The position numbers and the translations under genes were made by a program. A stretch of DNA of 64,000 bases from Oikopleura dioica (Eukaryota > Chordata > Appendicularia > Copelata > Oikopleuridae): assembly GCA_907165135.1 (NCBI GenBank), contig OU015569.1, positions 11,222,501 to 11,286,500 on the forward strand, in the 5' to 3' direction. The notes under the pieces are model-generated. The model had not been told where the DNA came from. It saw only the letters and a list, made by a program, of their open reading frames with translations, and made no database searches. Positions 1 through 10,817 of the stretch are shown in pieces. How positions within the stretch are numbered: the stretch's first letter is position 1; each line of letters starts with the position of its first letter.

Positions 1-33
1 GAGGTGGTTTGAGGCAGTTTCGAACAAAGAAAG

Positions 34-1752
34 ATGAAGCTTTCAAGCTTTTTTGTTCTAGCGAAAGTTGGCTTTTCGCAAGATTTGGCTGAGTTTGACT
101 CGCGATGCCCTGACTTGGAACTTGGTTTGAGATATCGAGACACTCGTAAATAAATAATCAGTAAAATTCAGGCCAGCAGTGTGATACTGAATGCTCGGAG
201 GTTTTCGTTGACTGCCGCAACAACTGTCCTGACCATCTTTGTGAAAATCAATGTCTGATCGAGTTCACAGAATGCGTCTCGGATTGTCCCTGTGGACAAA
301 ATTGCCCAAACGGATGTCAGGACTGCGAAAACCCCCTCTGCACAACTTGTAATAATTTGGAAATGGACTTTGAATTTCAGGTTTGAGATTTATCAAAAGA
401 TCAGACCTGTCCGATATTAGCAATGCAAAGTGATTGCGCTAGAAGAATTCGACCACTGCGCGATGAATTGTTTGAACAACTGGGGCTGCATCGACAATTG
501 CTACAATCGAGAAATCTTGCAAGGCTTTTCGCAATGCAAATGCTTTGACGAGATTCCATCAGAGTCAACCGAATACCTCACCGTACTATCGCAAAACTGG
601 TACTATGGATCACCTAATCTCGGCTATGTTACGAATGTCGACGGCGGTTTTCAGGAAAATTATCATATTTTTTGTATTTTTCACTTTGAAAAAAAATTTT
701 GATTTTTCTAAAGCAAAACCGATACTACAGTTTTTATGAAAACAGCCTTCTATACGCAGTCAGTGCAGTCTACCAAGATAATGTCTACATCTTTGGAGGA
801 TACGATAGTGACAATGATTTCTATAAAACAGATGTTTGTTTAAATTTCAAATATATTTCTAAAATTTAGATTCACCAAGTATTTGGATGCGAAATTCGCA
901 AGCTTTCCGTCACACTGGAAAGACCCGTCGCATATTATACTGGAATAGTGGCAACATCCGATGGAGGTGCGAATCATTCAGCTTCCCTATTTATTTTTAT
1001 GCAACATATATTGAATAATTTTGAATAATTTGTTTTCAAGTTTACTCCGGGTTTGTTGGTAGTAATTATAAGTGGACACAGCTTTTTGATGGAACAAGAA
1101 CCATTCTTTCAAATTACAATACTGATGCGGACCATGAAGGGGGCTGCATGGCTCACTTGAATAATCAACCTGTTGCAATTGGAGGCGACGGTGGAAATAA
1201 TGTGGAATTGCTTAGATCAAACGGATGGACTTATCTCGACTCGCATCCAATGTATGATTTTCGACAATTGATCATCTAACTTGTTCTATTTAGGGATACT
1301 CATCATGCAGGATGTCTAGGATTCGGTCAAGATATGATCACGATCGGGGAAACGGAGGAACGAACAGGGTCTATAAATATAGTGGTCAATCTGGGACCTG
1401 GTCATTATTGGGATATTTGCAGCAGAATCATATGTTCAATACTGTTATTGAATTGAACGGTTACATCTACAGTACTGGTACAAACAACTGGAGACGAAAG
1501 GGCAAAAACGAAAAGATTTCTGATGCAAGCGAAGATGATACTGATGAATCTGATGATTCTCTTTGGTACTATACAACTGTTTCTCCACAAGGAGATGCCG
1601 GAATAGAGCGAATCCAAATCTTCAATTCCAGCATTTCATCTGAAATCATCTCTTTGCATGAGTCGTACGGTCATTACCGCCCAGTTCTCTTCCCGACTGG
1701 CCAGTTCGACTGTTCAACACCGATTTCAAATCGCACAGAAAACTCTACGTAG
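34..1752 (+). CDS. Secreted Cys-rich/kelch-like protein, tandem copy 1 (frameshifted)
   Basis: First of four tandem paralogues. Seven exons can be followed: 34-124, 172-380, 421-654, 714-833, 870-966, 1041-1251, 1294-1752. Exon 1 starts MKLSSFFVLAKVGFSQ, a signal peptide. Exons 2-3 encode a domain with about 25 cysteines in C-x3-C style spacing. Exons 4-7 encode a kelch-like propeller with blade motifs such as VYIFGGY and PVAIGGDGG. An acidic Asp/Ser stretch lies near the C-terminus. The intron at 655-713 begins GA and ends AG, and is in phase 0. Around 1346 this copy has GGGG where copy 3 has GGGGG (6781-6785), which shifts the frame inside the last exon. So it is a fresh pseudogene or a sequence error. 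An AATAAA lies about 80 bases past the stop. The role is unknown; a secreted house or mucus protein is a guess from lineage. Confidence 0.7.
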
Positions 1753-1941
1753 TGACCCTTGCTTTGAGTGAATTTTATTTATGCTTATTCTGAAGTCCAG
1801 AATCTGAACTAATGAATGCTATCTTTGGAATAAAATCATTTCAATACGTTATGTTCAGCAACAATTCAAACTATTTTCTATCGCAGGAGTTTATTGTTGC
1901 AAGAAACAAAGATGCAGGGGAAAGGGAACGAATTAGTAATT

Positions 1942-2765
1942 TTATGTAGTCTTGTTGGGACTCCTAGGGCTGCAGGTTGGACTGCTGAGCCACCTGGTTG
2001 GATTCCTGTGCAACCTGATTAGAAACTTGCTCGACCTGGTTGGAGTATTGCTCAGTTTGGTTGGAGAGTTGAGCGTATTGGTTCGAGTATTGTTCGTACT
2101 GGTTGGATTCTTGCTTGATCTGGTTCGAATTTTGGCAATATTATATTGCTCAGTTTGGTTCGACATTTGTGGGTATTGCTTGCAAGTCTGCTCGTACTGG
2201 TTCGATTACTTAGGAACCTGAATAGATTGCTGTGCGACTTGGTAGACCTGTTCTGTCTGGTTGGACATCTGAGGTATTGATTAAGTAAAAATTTTCTACA
2301 TACAGTTTTTTTCCTCTTTTGTGGACCCCAAGTTTGTGGACATTTTTTCCATTTAAAGGCCTTTAAGTGGGACACTTTATAAAAGATGCTGTTCCAAGTT
2401 TGTGGACATTTTTTCGCGGAAAGAAATAAAAAAGACAATTTTTTTTGTGTTGAGATTAATTCTCGCTAATCAAGATCGAGTTGTTCATTGTTTACGAAAA
2501 AAAAACAACATTAAAGGTTGAACTAGAGACAAAGGGGCCTTTGTCAGTCTTTCAGGAGCATAAATGCAAAGTCTAGAAAACCATTCGGCGTACTCAAATC
2601 TTAAAAAAAAATTTTAAGCGATTTCGATGGGACATTTTTTCGGAAGACGTTGCCCAAGTTTGTGGACATTTTTCGAAAATTTTGGGACAAAAAATGTCCA
2701 CAAAAGAGGAAAAGAACTGTATTATTAAAAATACCTGAGGAACCCAGTTTGGGTCAACTGTTTCT
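1942..2765 (-). pseudogene. Decayed copy of the Gln/Asn-repeat secreted gene (3' part)
   Basis: The minus strand carries a degraded copy of the last exon of the gene at 9832-10817. The SNQ-type repeats are recognisable, but an in-frame TAA and later frame shifts interrupt them. The splice acceptor before MSNQTEQ is kept near 2270. A remnant of the upstream exon, reading VDPNWVPQ (compare VDLNWAPQ in the intact gene), lies near 2735-2760. The 44-nt intron of the intact gene is swollen here by a MITE at 2303-2719. This stretch was probably copied along with the neighbouring kelch-like gene during tandem duplication. Confidence 0.7.
2303..2719. mobile_element. Mariner-type MITE with TA target site
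   Basis: The two ends are inverted copies: CAGTTTTTTTCCTCTTTTG on the left, and the complement of CAAAAGAGGAAAAGAACTG on the right. TA flanks both sides (2301-2302 and 2720-2721). CAGT termini with a TA duplication are typical of Tc1/mariner-derived MITEs. There is no open reading frame for a transposase. The phrase AAGTTTGTGGACA recurs inside near both ends. It sits in the intron of the decayed Gln/Asn-repeat gene. Confidence 0.75.
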
Positions 2766-2978
2766 ATTTTAAGTAACGAGGTTTGTTTGAAGTTTCGCAA
2801 GTCCCAAGACCTACAGTGTAGGAATTAATTTATTGCGCCGGTTCTTGAGAAGCGACAGCAAATCACCAAATGCGGTGGCTTAACTGCAAGCGGAGACAGA
2901 TAGCATACTGATAACTATCCTGAAAATGCCTTTAAAAACGGATTGGAAGTAGTTTGATTCAGTTTCGAAGACGAAAAG

Positions 2979-4779
2979 ATGAAGCTTTCAAGCTTTTTTG
3001 TTCTAGCCAAAGTTGGCTTTTCGGAAGATTTGGCTGAGTTTGACGCGCGATGCCCTGACTTGGAACTTGGTTTGAGATATCGAGACACTCGTGAATAAAT
3101 AATCGGTAAAATTCAGGCCAGCAGTGTGATAATGAATGCTCACTGGTTTTTGTTGACTGTCGGAATAATTGTCCTGATCATCTTTGTGAAAATCAATGTC
3201 TGATTGAGTTCACAGAATGCGTCTCGGATTGCCCCTGTGGACAGAATTGCCCAAATGGATGCCAGAACTGCGAAAACCCCCTCTGCACAACTTGTGATAA
3301 CTTAGAAACGGACTTTGAATTTCAGGTTTGACATCATGCTCAGGATTATTGAACTATAAATATATTAGCAATGCAAAGTAATTGCGCTAGAAGAATTCGA
3401 CCACTGCGCGATGAATTGTTTGAACAACTGGGGCTGCATCGATAATTGCTACAATCGACAAATCTTGCAAGGGTTTTCTCAATGCAAATGCTTTGACGAG
3501 ATTCCATCAAAGTCAACCGATTATCTAACCATACTATCGGAAAATTCGAACTATCGACCTAATCTCGGCTATGTTACTCATGTCGACGGCGGTTTTCAGG
3601 AAAATTACCAGAATTCATTTTTTGATTTTTCACTTGGACGATAATGTTAATATTTGTAAAGCAAAATCGATACTACAGTTTCTATGAAAAAACCCTTCGA
3701 CTCGCAGTCAGTGCAGTTTACCAAGATAATGTCTATATCTTTGGAGGATACGATGAATACAACGACAATTTTAAAACAGATGTTTGTTTGAATATTTTTT
3801 AAAATATCATTTCTTGAATTAAGATCCACCAAATATTTGGATGCGAAATTCGCAAGCTTTCCGTCACACTGCAAAGAGGCGTCGGATATAATACTGGAAT
3901 AGTTGCAACATCCGATGGAGGTTACTATATCATAATTCCTTACCTCTATGTTTAATATTTATAGTTATGCTACATTTCATACTTGATAAAAAATCTTCAT
4001 GTAATTTTGAATGATTACTTTTCAGTGTACTCTGGGTTCGTTCGTTATCCGTATAAGTGGACGCAGCTTTTTGATGGAACAAAGACAACTCTTTCAAATT
4101 ACGATACTTATGCGGACCATGAATATGGCTGTATGGCTCACTTGAATAATCAACCTGTTGCAATTGGAGGAGACGGCGGAAATTATGTGGAATTACTTAG
4201 ATCAAACGGGTGGACTCGTCTTAACTCGCATCCAATGTATGATTTTCGTCATTCGATTATCCATTTTTCCGATTTAGAGATACACATTATGCAGGATGTC
4301 TAGGATTTGGTCACGATATGGTCACGATCGGGGGCGACGGAGGAAAGAACAGAGTCTATAAATATAGTGGCCAATCCGGGACCTGGTCATTATTGGGATA
4401 TTTGCAACAGTATCATATGTACAATTCTGTTATTGAATTGAACGGTTATATCTACAGTACTGGAACAAACTACTGGCGACGAAATAGCAAAAACGAAAAG
4501 AGTGCTGATGCAACCGAAGATGATTCTGATGACTCTGATGACTCTCGTCGCTACTATACAACTGTTTCTCCTACAGGAGATGCCGGAATAGAGCGAATCC
4601 AAATCTTCGATTCGAGCATTTCATCTGAAATCATCTCTATGCATGATTCGTACGGTCATTGGCGCCCAGTTCTCTTCCCGACTGGCCAGTTCGACTGCTC
4701 AACACCGGTTTCGAATCCGGGTACAACAACCTATCGCACAGAAACGACTACTTATTGGCCCTCCACGTGGTGGCCCTAG
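2979..4779 (+). CDS. Secreted Cys-rich/kelch-like protein, tandem copy 2
   Basis: Intact paralogue of copy 1 with the same seven-exon plan. It has the signal peptide MKLSSFFVLAKVGFS, the Cys-rich exons and a kelch-like propeller (VYIFGGY, PVAIGGDGG, MVTIGGDGG). The GA-AG intron is at 3600-3661. The frame stays open through the final exon. The C-terminus differs from the other copies: a Thr/Tyr/Trp-rich tail ending in STWWP is added after the shared DCSTPVSN. Part of the tail (YRTET) matches the RTENS ending of its sisters, so the tail seems to be a short in-frame insertion plus divergence. AATAAA follows near 4830. Function unknown; likely secreted. Confidence 0.75.
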
Positions 4780-4986
4780 CCTTGAGTTAACTTTATTCAT
4801 GCTTATTCCAATGAGTGCTCTCTTTAGAATAAAATAATTTCAATACAATAGTACGTTTTGTTTAGCAACAATTCCAATAATTTTCTATCGCAGGAGTTTA
4901 TTGTAACAAGCAACAAAGATGCAGGGGAAAGGAAACTAATGAGTAATTTTATGTCGTTTTCATAAAAATTAGCATGTAATCGTTGA

Positions 4987-5197
4987 TTAATATCCTTGGT
5001 TGTACCCTTGTTGTGGCTGCTGGGGCTGCTGGTTGGACTGCTGGGGCTGCTGGTTGGACTGCTGAGCCACCTGGTTGGATTCCTGTGCAACCTGGTTAGA
5101 TACTTGCTGGACCTGGTTGGAGTATTGCTCAGTTTGGTTCGTCATTTGTGGGTATTGGTTGGAAGTCTGCTCGTACTGGTTAGATTGCTGAGGAACC
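4987..5197 (-). pseudogene. 3' exon fragment of the Gln/Asn-repeat gene (after copy 2)
   Basis: The minus strand reads PQQSNQYEQTSNQYPQ and onward to the terminal GYNQGY and stop, matching the last exon of the intact gene ending at 9832. The upstream exon and signal peptide are missing. Just past its 5' edge (about 5205-5290) the sequence diverges from the parent. The frame is open, but with no start it is best read as a duplicated 3' remnant. Confidence 0.7.
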
Positions 5198-5460
5198 TAG
5201 TAAGATTGTTGTGATCGTCAAAGCACAGCAAAGATTTTTATCTTTAGTAACGAGGTTTGTTAGAAGCATCGCAAGTCCCTAGACTGCAGGTCCTACAGTG
5301 TAGGAATTAATTTATTGCGCCGGTTCTTGAGAAGCGACAGCGGATCACCAAATGCGGTGGTTTAACTGCAAGCGGAGATAGATAGCATACTGATAACTAT
5401 CCTGAAAATGCCTTTAAAAACGGATCCGTGGTAGTTTCATTCAGTTTCGAAGGCATAAAG

Positions 5461-7188
5461 ATGAAGCTTTCAAGCTTTTTTGTTCTGGCGAAAGTTGGCT
5501 TTTCGGCAGATTTGGCTGAGTTTGACGCGCGATGCCCTGACTTGGAGCTTGGTTTGAGATGTCGAGAAACTCGTAAATAAATAATCGGTAAATTTCAGGC
5601 CAGCAGTGTGATACTGAATGCTCTGAGGTTTTCGTTGATTGTCGCAACAACTGTCCTGACCATCTTTGTGAGAATCAATGTCTGATTGAGTTCACAGAAT
5701 GCGTCTCGGATTGCCCCTGTGGACAAAATTGCCCAAACGGATGTCAGGACTGCGAAAACCCCCTCTGCACAACTTGTAATAATTTGGAAATGGACTTTGA
5801 ATTTCAGGTTCGAGATCAAGTCTAAGATCATTAACCTATCAGATGTTAGCAATGCAAAGTGATTGCGCTAGAAGAATTCGACCACTGCGCGATGAATTGT
5901 TTAAACAACTGGGGCTGCATCGATAATTGCTACAATCGAGAAATCTTGCAAGGCTTTTCGCAATGCAAATGCTTTGATGAGATTCCATCAGAGTCAACCG
6001 AATACCTCACCGTACTATCGCAAAACTGGTACTATGGCTCACCTAATCTCGGCTATGTTACGCATGTCGACGGCGGTTTTCAGGAAAATTATCATATTTT
6101 TTGTATTTTTCACTTTGAAAAAAAATTTTGATTTTTCTAAAGCAAAACCGATACTACAGTTTCTATGAAAACAGCCTTCTATACGCAGTCAGTGCAGTCT
6201 ACAAAGATAATGTCTACATCTTTGGAGGATACGATAGTGACAATGATTTCTATAAAACAGATGTTTGTTTAAATATTTTTTCAAATATATTTCCTAAAAT
6301 TTAGATTCACCAAGTATTTGGATGCGAAATTCGCAAGCTTTCCGTGACACTGGAAAGACCCGTCGCGTATTATACTGGAATAGTGGCAACATCCGATGGA
6401 GGTGCGAATCATTCAGCTTCCCTATTTATTTTTACGCAACATATATTGAATAATTTTGAATAATTTGTTTTCAAGTGTACTCCGGGTTTGTTGGTAGTAA
6501 TTATAAGTGGACGCAGCTTTTTGATGGAACAAGAACCACTCTTTCAAATTACAATACTGATGCGGACCATGAAGGGGGCTGCATGGCTCACTTGAATAAT
6601 CAACCTGTTGCAATTGGAGGCGACGGCGGAAATAATGTGGAATTGCTTAGATCAAACGGGTGGACTCGTCTAAACTCGCATCCAATGTTTGATTTTTAAC
6701 AGTTGATTTTCTCACTTCTTCAATTTAGGGATACACATCATGCAGGATGTCTAGGATTCGGTCAAGATATGGTCACGATCGGGGGAAACGGAGGAACGAA
6801 CAGGGTCTATAAATATAGTGGTCAATCTAGGACCTGGTCATTATTGGGATATTTGCAGCAGAACCATATGTTCAATACTGTTATTGAATTGAACGGTTAC
6901 ATCTACAGTACTGGTACAAACAACTGGCGACGAAAGAGCAAAAACGAAAAGATTTCTGATGCAAGCGAAGATGATTCTGATGACTCTGATGATTCTCGTC
7001 GGTACTATACAACCGTTTCTCCTCAAGGAGATGCCGGAATAGAGCGAATCCAAATCTTCAATTCCAGCATTTCATCTGAAATCATCTCTATGCATGAGTC
7101 GTACGGTCATTTCCGCCCAATTCTCTTCTCGACTGGCCAGTTCGACTGCTCAACACCGGTTTCAAATCGCACAGAAAACTCATTGTAG
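5461..7188 (+). CDS. Secreted Cys-rich/kelch-like protein, tandem copy 3
   Basis: Intact paralogue and closest sister of copy 1. It has the same signal peptide, Cys-rich exons and kelch-like repeats, and the GA-AG intron at 6084-6142. The last exon keeps the five-G run at 6781-6785, so the reading frame is whole (MVTIGGNGG). The protein ends in CSTPVSNRTENSL. The other introns are GT-AG and short. Function unknown. Confidence 0.75.
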
Positions 7189-7397
7189 TGGCCCTATCTT
7201 TGAGTGAACCTTATTTATGCTTTTTCTGAACTAATCAATGCTCTCTTTAGAATAAAATTATTTCAATACGTTATGTTTAGCAATAATTCAAACAATTTTG
7301 TTTCGCAGGACTTTATTGTTGCAGGCAACAAAGATGCAGGAGAAATGAAACGAATGAGTAATTTTATGTCGTCTTCATAAAAATTAACATACATTGT

Positions 7398-7578
7398 TCA
7401 ATATCCTTGGTTGTTTCCTTGTTGGGGCTGCTTGTTGGACTGCTGAGCCACCAGGTTGGATTCCTGTGCAACCTGGTTGGACACTTGCTCGACCTGGTTG
7501 GAGTATTGCTCAGTTTTGTTCGACATTTGTTGGTATTGGTTGGAAGTCTGCTTATACTGATTCGATTGCTGAGGAACC
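7398..7578 (-). pseudogene. 3' exon fragment of the Gln/Asn-repeat gene (after copy 3)
   Basis: The minus strand encodes PQQSNQYKQTSNQYQQ through to GNNQGY and a stop, again matching the last exon of the gene at 9832-10817, but shorter by several repeats. There is no first exon. It lies between copies 3 and 4, in the same relative place as the other two fragments, which fixes the duplication unit as kelch-like gene plus neighbour's 3' end. Confidence 0.7.
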
Positions 7579-7841
7579 TAGTTAGATTGTTGTGATCGTC
7601 AAAGCACAATAACGATTTTTATCTTTAATAACGAGCTTTGTTAGAAGCTTCGCAAGTCCCTAGACTGCAGGTCTTACAGTGAAGGAATTAATTTATTGCG
7701 CCGGCTCTTGAGAAGCGACAGCGGATCACCAAATGCGGTGGCTTAACTGCAAGCGGAAACAGATAGAATACTGATAACTGTTCTGGAAATACGTTTAAGA
7801 CCGGATTGGAGGTGGTTTGATTCAGTTTCGAAGACGAAAAG

Positions 7842-9618
7842 ATGAAGCTTTCAAGCTTTTTTGTTCTGGCGAAAGTTGGCTTTTCGGCAGATTTGGCTGA
7901 GTTTGACGCGCGATGCCCTGACTTGGAGCTTGGTTTGTGATGTCGAGACACTCGTAAATTAATAATCGGTAAATTTCAGGCCAACAGTGTGATACTGAAT
8001 GCTCGGAGGTTTTCGTTGACTGCCGCAACAACTGTTCTGATCATCTTTGTGAAAATCAATGTCTGATTGAGTTCACAGAATGCGTCTCGGATTGCCCCTG
8101 TGGACAGAATTGCCCAAACGGATGTCAGGACTGCGATAACCCTCTCTGCACAACTTGTGATAACTTAGAAACGGACTTTGAATTTCAGGTTCGAGATCAA
8201 GCGCAGGATTATTGAACTATCTATATATTAGCAATGCAAAGTAATTGCGCTAGAAGAATTCGACCACTGCGCGATGAATTGTTTGAACAACTGGGGCTGC
8301 ATCGATAATTGCTACAATCGAGAAATCTTGCAAGGCTTTTCGCAATGCAAATGCTTTGACGAGATTCCTTCCAAGTCAACAGAATATCTTACCATTCTAT
8401 CGGAACATGAGAACTATAGTGGCTCATCATATAATCTCGGCTATGTTACGCATGTTAACGGCGGTTTTCAGGAAAATTATCAGAATTTTCTACTGTTTTT
8501 TTTTTCAACTTGACAAAATTGTTAATATTTCTAAAGCAAAATCGATACTACAGTTTCTATGAAAACAGCCTTCGATACACAGTCAGTGCAGTCTACCAAG
8601 ATAATGTCTATATCTTTGGAGGATACGATGATGACTACGGATATAAAACAGATGTTTGTTTAAATATTTTTTTAAATAAAATTTCTTAAATTAAGATCCA
8701 TCAAATATTCGGATGCGAAATTCGCAAGCTTTCCGTCACACTGCAAAAAGGCGTTGGATATTACACTGGAATAGTTACAACATCCGATGGAGGTTAATAT
8801 AACATAATTCCTTAGCTCTTTGTTCTATATTTATAGTAATGTTACATTTCATACTTGATACAAAATCTTCATGTAATTTTGAATTATTACTTTTTAGTGT
8901 ACTCTGGGTTTGTTAATTCTCCTTATACGTGGACGCAGCTTTTTGATGGCACAAAAACCATTCTTTCAAATTACAATACTGATGCGGACCATGAAGGGGG
9001 CTGCATGGCTCACTTGAATAATCAACCTGTTGCAATCGGCGGAGACGGCGGACGTTATGTGGAATTGCTTAGATCAAACGGATGGACTCATCTTGACCCG
9101 CATCCAATGTATGATTTTCAACAATTGATCATCTGAGATGATTAATCTCACTTGTTCTTTTTAGGGAAAACAACTATTATGCAGGATGTCTAGGATTTGG
9201 ACAAGATATGGTCACGATTGGAGGATACGGTGGATCGAGCAGAGTCTATAAATATAGTGGTCAATCCGGGACCTGGTCATTATTGGGATATTTGCAGCAA
9301 GCGCATATGTACAATACTGTTATTGAATTGAACGGTTACATCTACAGTACTGGCACAACCTACTGGCGACGAAAGAACAAAAACGAAAAGAGTGCTGATG
9401 CAGGCGAAGATGACTCTGATGATTCTCGTCGGTACTACACAACTGTTTCTCCACAAGGAGATGCCGGAATAGAGCGAATCCAAATCTTCAATTCCAGCAT
9501 TTCATCTGAAATCATCTCTTTGCATGAGTCGTACGGTCATTACCGCCCAGTTCTCTTCCCGACTGGCCAGTTCGACTGCTCAACACCGGTTTCGAATCGC
9601 ACAGAAAACTCTACGTAG
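7842..9618 (+). CDS. Secreted Cys-rich/kelch-like protein, tandem copy 4
   Basis: Intact fourth paralogue with the same seven-exon plan. The GA-AG intron is at 8472-8536. The Cys-rich part has a small insertion (ENYSGSSYN), and the acidic Asp/Ser stretch is one repeat shorter than in copies 2-3. It ends CSTPVSNRTENST. The intact Gln/Asn-repeat gene follows convergently, so this is probably the ancestral arrangement from which the other units were copied. Function unknown; secretion is supported by the N-terminal hydrophobic stretch. Confidence 0.75.
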
Positions 9619-9831
9619 TGGCCCTAGCTTTGAGTGAACTTTATTTATGCTTATTCTTTACTTATGCATGTTTTCTTAAGAATAAACGAGTTTCAATACG
9701 TTATGTTCAGCAACAATTTCAAGAATTTTCTATCGCAGGAGTTTATTGTTACAAGAAACAATGATGCAGGGGAAAGGAAACAAGAGAGTAATTTTATGTC
9801 GTCTTCATAAAAATTAACATATAATCGTTGT

Positions 9832-10817
9832 TTAATATCCTTGATCGTATCCTTGTTGGGGCTGCTGGGGCTGCTGGTTGGACTGCTGAGCCACCTGGTT
9901 GGATTCTTGTGGAACCTGGTTGGACACTTGCTCGACCTGGTTGGAGTATTGCTCAGTTTGGTTGGAGAGTTGTGGGTATTGGTTCGAGTCTTGTTCGTAC
10001 TGGTTGGATTCCTGTTCAACCTGGTTGGATACTTGCTCGACCTGGCTCGAGTATTGCTCAGTTTGGTTCGACATTTGTGGGTATTGGTTGGAAGTCTGCT
10101 CGTACTGGTTCGATTGCTGAGGAACCTGGTTAGATTGTTGAGCGACTTGGTTAGACTGTTGTGGGACTTGGTTAGAGACCTGTTCCGTCTGGTTGGACAT
10201 CTGAGGTTTGAATTTAGTATTAAATTTCTACATTTTTGGCTTACCTGAGGAGCCCAGTTAAGGTCAACTGGATGCTCGTTGTAGTGGTTGTTGTTGTTGT
10301 AGTTTTGCTCGTAGTTGCTGTTGTCATAGTTGTTGTTATTGTTGTTATTTTTTTTCTTCTTGCCTCGCTGGCTATCAGCAAAGCTGTCAGAATAGGAGCT
10401 AGAATCCTGGTAGTTGTACTCGTAATCATCAATGATTCCAGCAAGATCTTGGTTACCCTTGAGGGCTTGGGAACCTTCACTCTGATTATCGTCTTCGTAG
10501 AGGTAAGGGACGACGTACTCGACGTTGTTTGGCTTCTCTTCTTCGGCTGGTGCGGTGGTAGTGGACGTAGTTGTTGTTGTAGTCGTGGTGGTTGTAGTAG
10601 TGGTGGTTGTCGTGGTGGTAGTGGTAGTGGTTGTAGCTGCTTCGGTGGTCGTTGGCTCTGGAGTGGTGTATTTCTGCTTCTTGTTCTTTCGTCCTCGAGG
10701 ATCGAAGTACAACGAATCGTCAGCAGCGTCAGTAAGGTCGACACTGTAAGCGTAATCACCGTAATCACCAGTTTGCGCAAAGGCAACAGCGAGCAAAGTG
10801 GATTGAAGAAGCTTCAT
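9832..10817 (-). CDS. Secreted Thr-rich / Gln-Asn-repeat protein
   Basis: Two exons on the minus strand, 10817-10245 and 10200-9832, joined over a 44-nt GT-AG intron. The start gives the signal peptide MKLLQSTLLAVAFAQ. Next come an acidic Tyr/Asp segment, a basic RGRKNKKQK patch, a run of about 30 threonines, an acidic segment, an Asn-rich tract and then the WAPQ junction. Exon 2 is built of roughly 7-residue repeats of the type SNQVxQx / SNQYxQx and ends GYDQGY. The composition suggests a secreted, O-glycosylated or fibrous structural protein; no conserved domain is visible. Fragments of its last exon occur after kelch-like copies 1-3. Confidence 0.75.
10556..10640 (-). repeat. Coding ACN trinucleotide tract (poly-Thr)
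   Basis: Imperfect ACN repeat on the minus strand inside exon 1 of the secreted gene. It encodes an almost unbroken threonine run. On the plus strand it reads as a GTN (valine) run, which makes false open frames. Such tracts change length easily. Confidence 0.8.

Noticed and set aside
1940-10200. Regular repeats that might suggest a CRISPR-like array
   Set aside because: The repeats are codon-based Gln/Asn repeats in eukaryotic exons; spacing and variation do not fit CRISPR.
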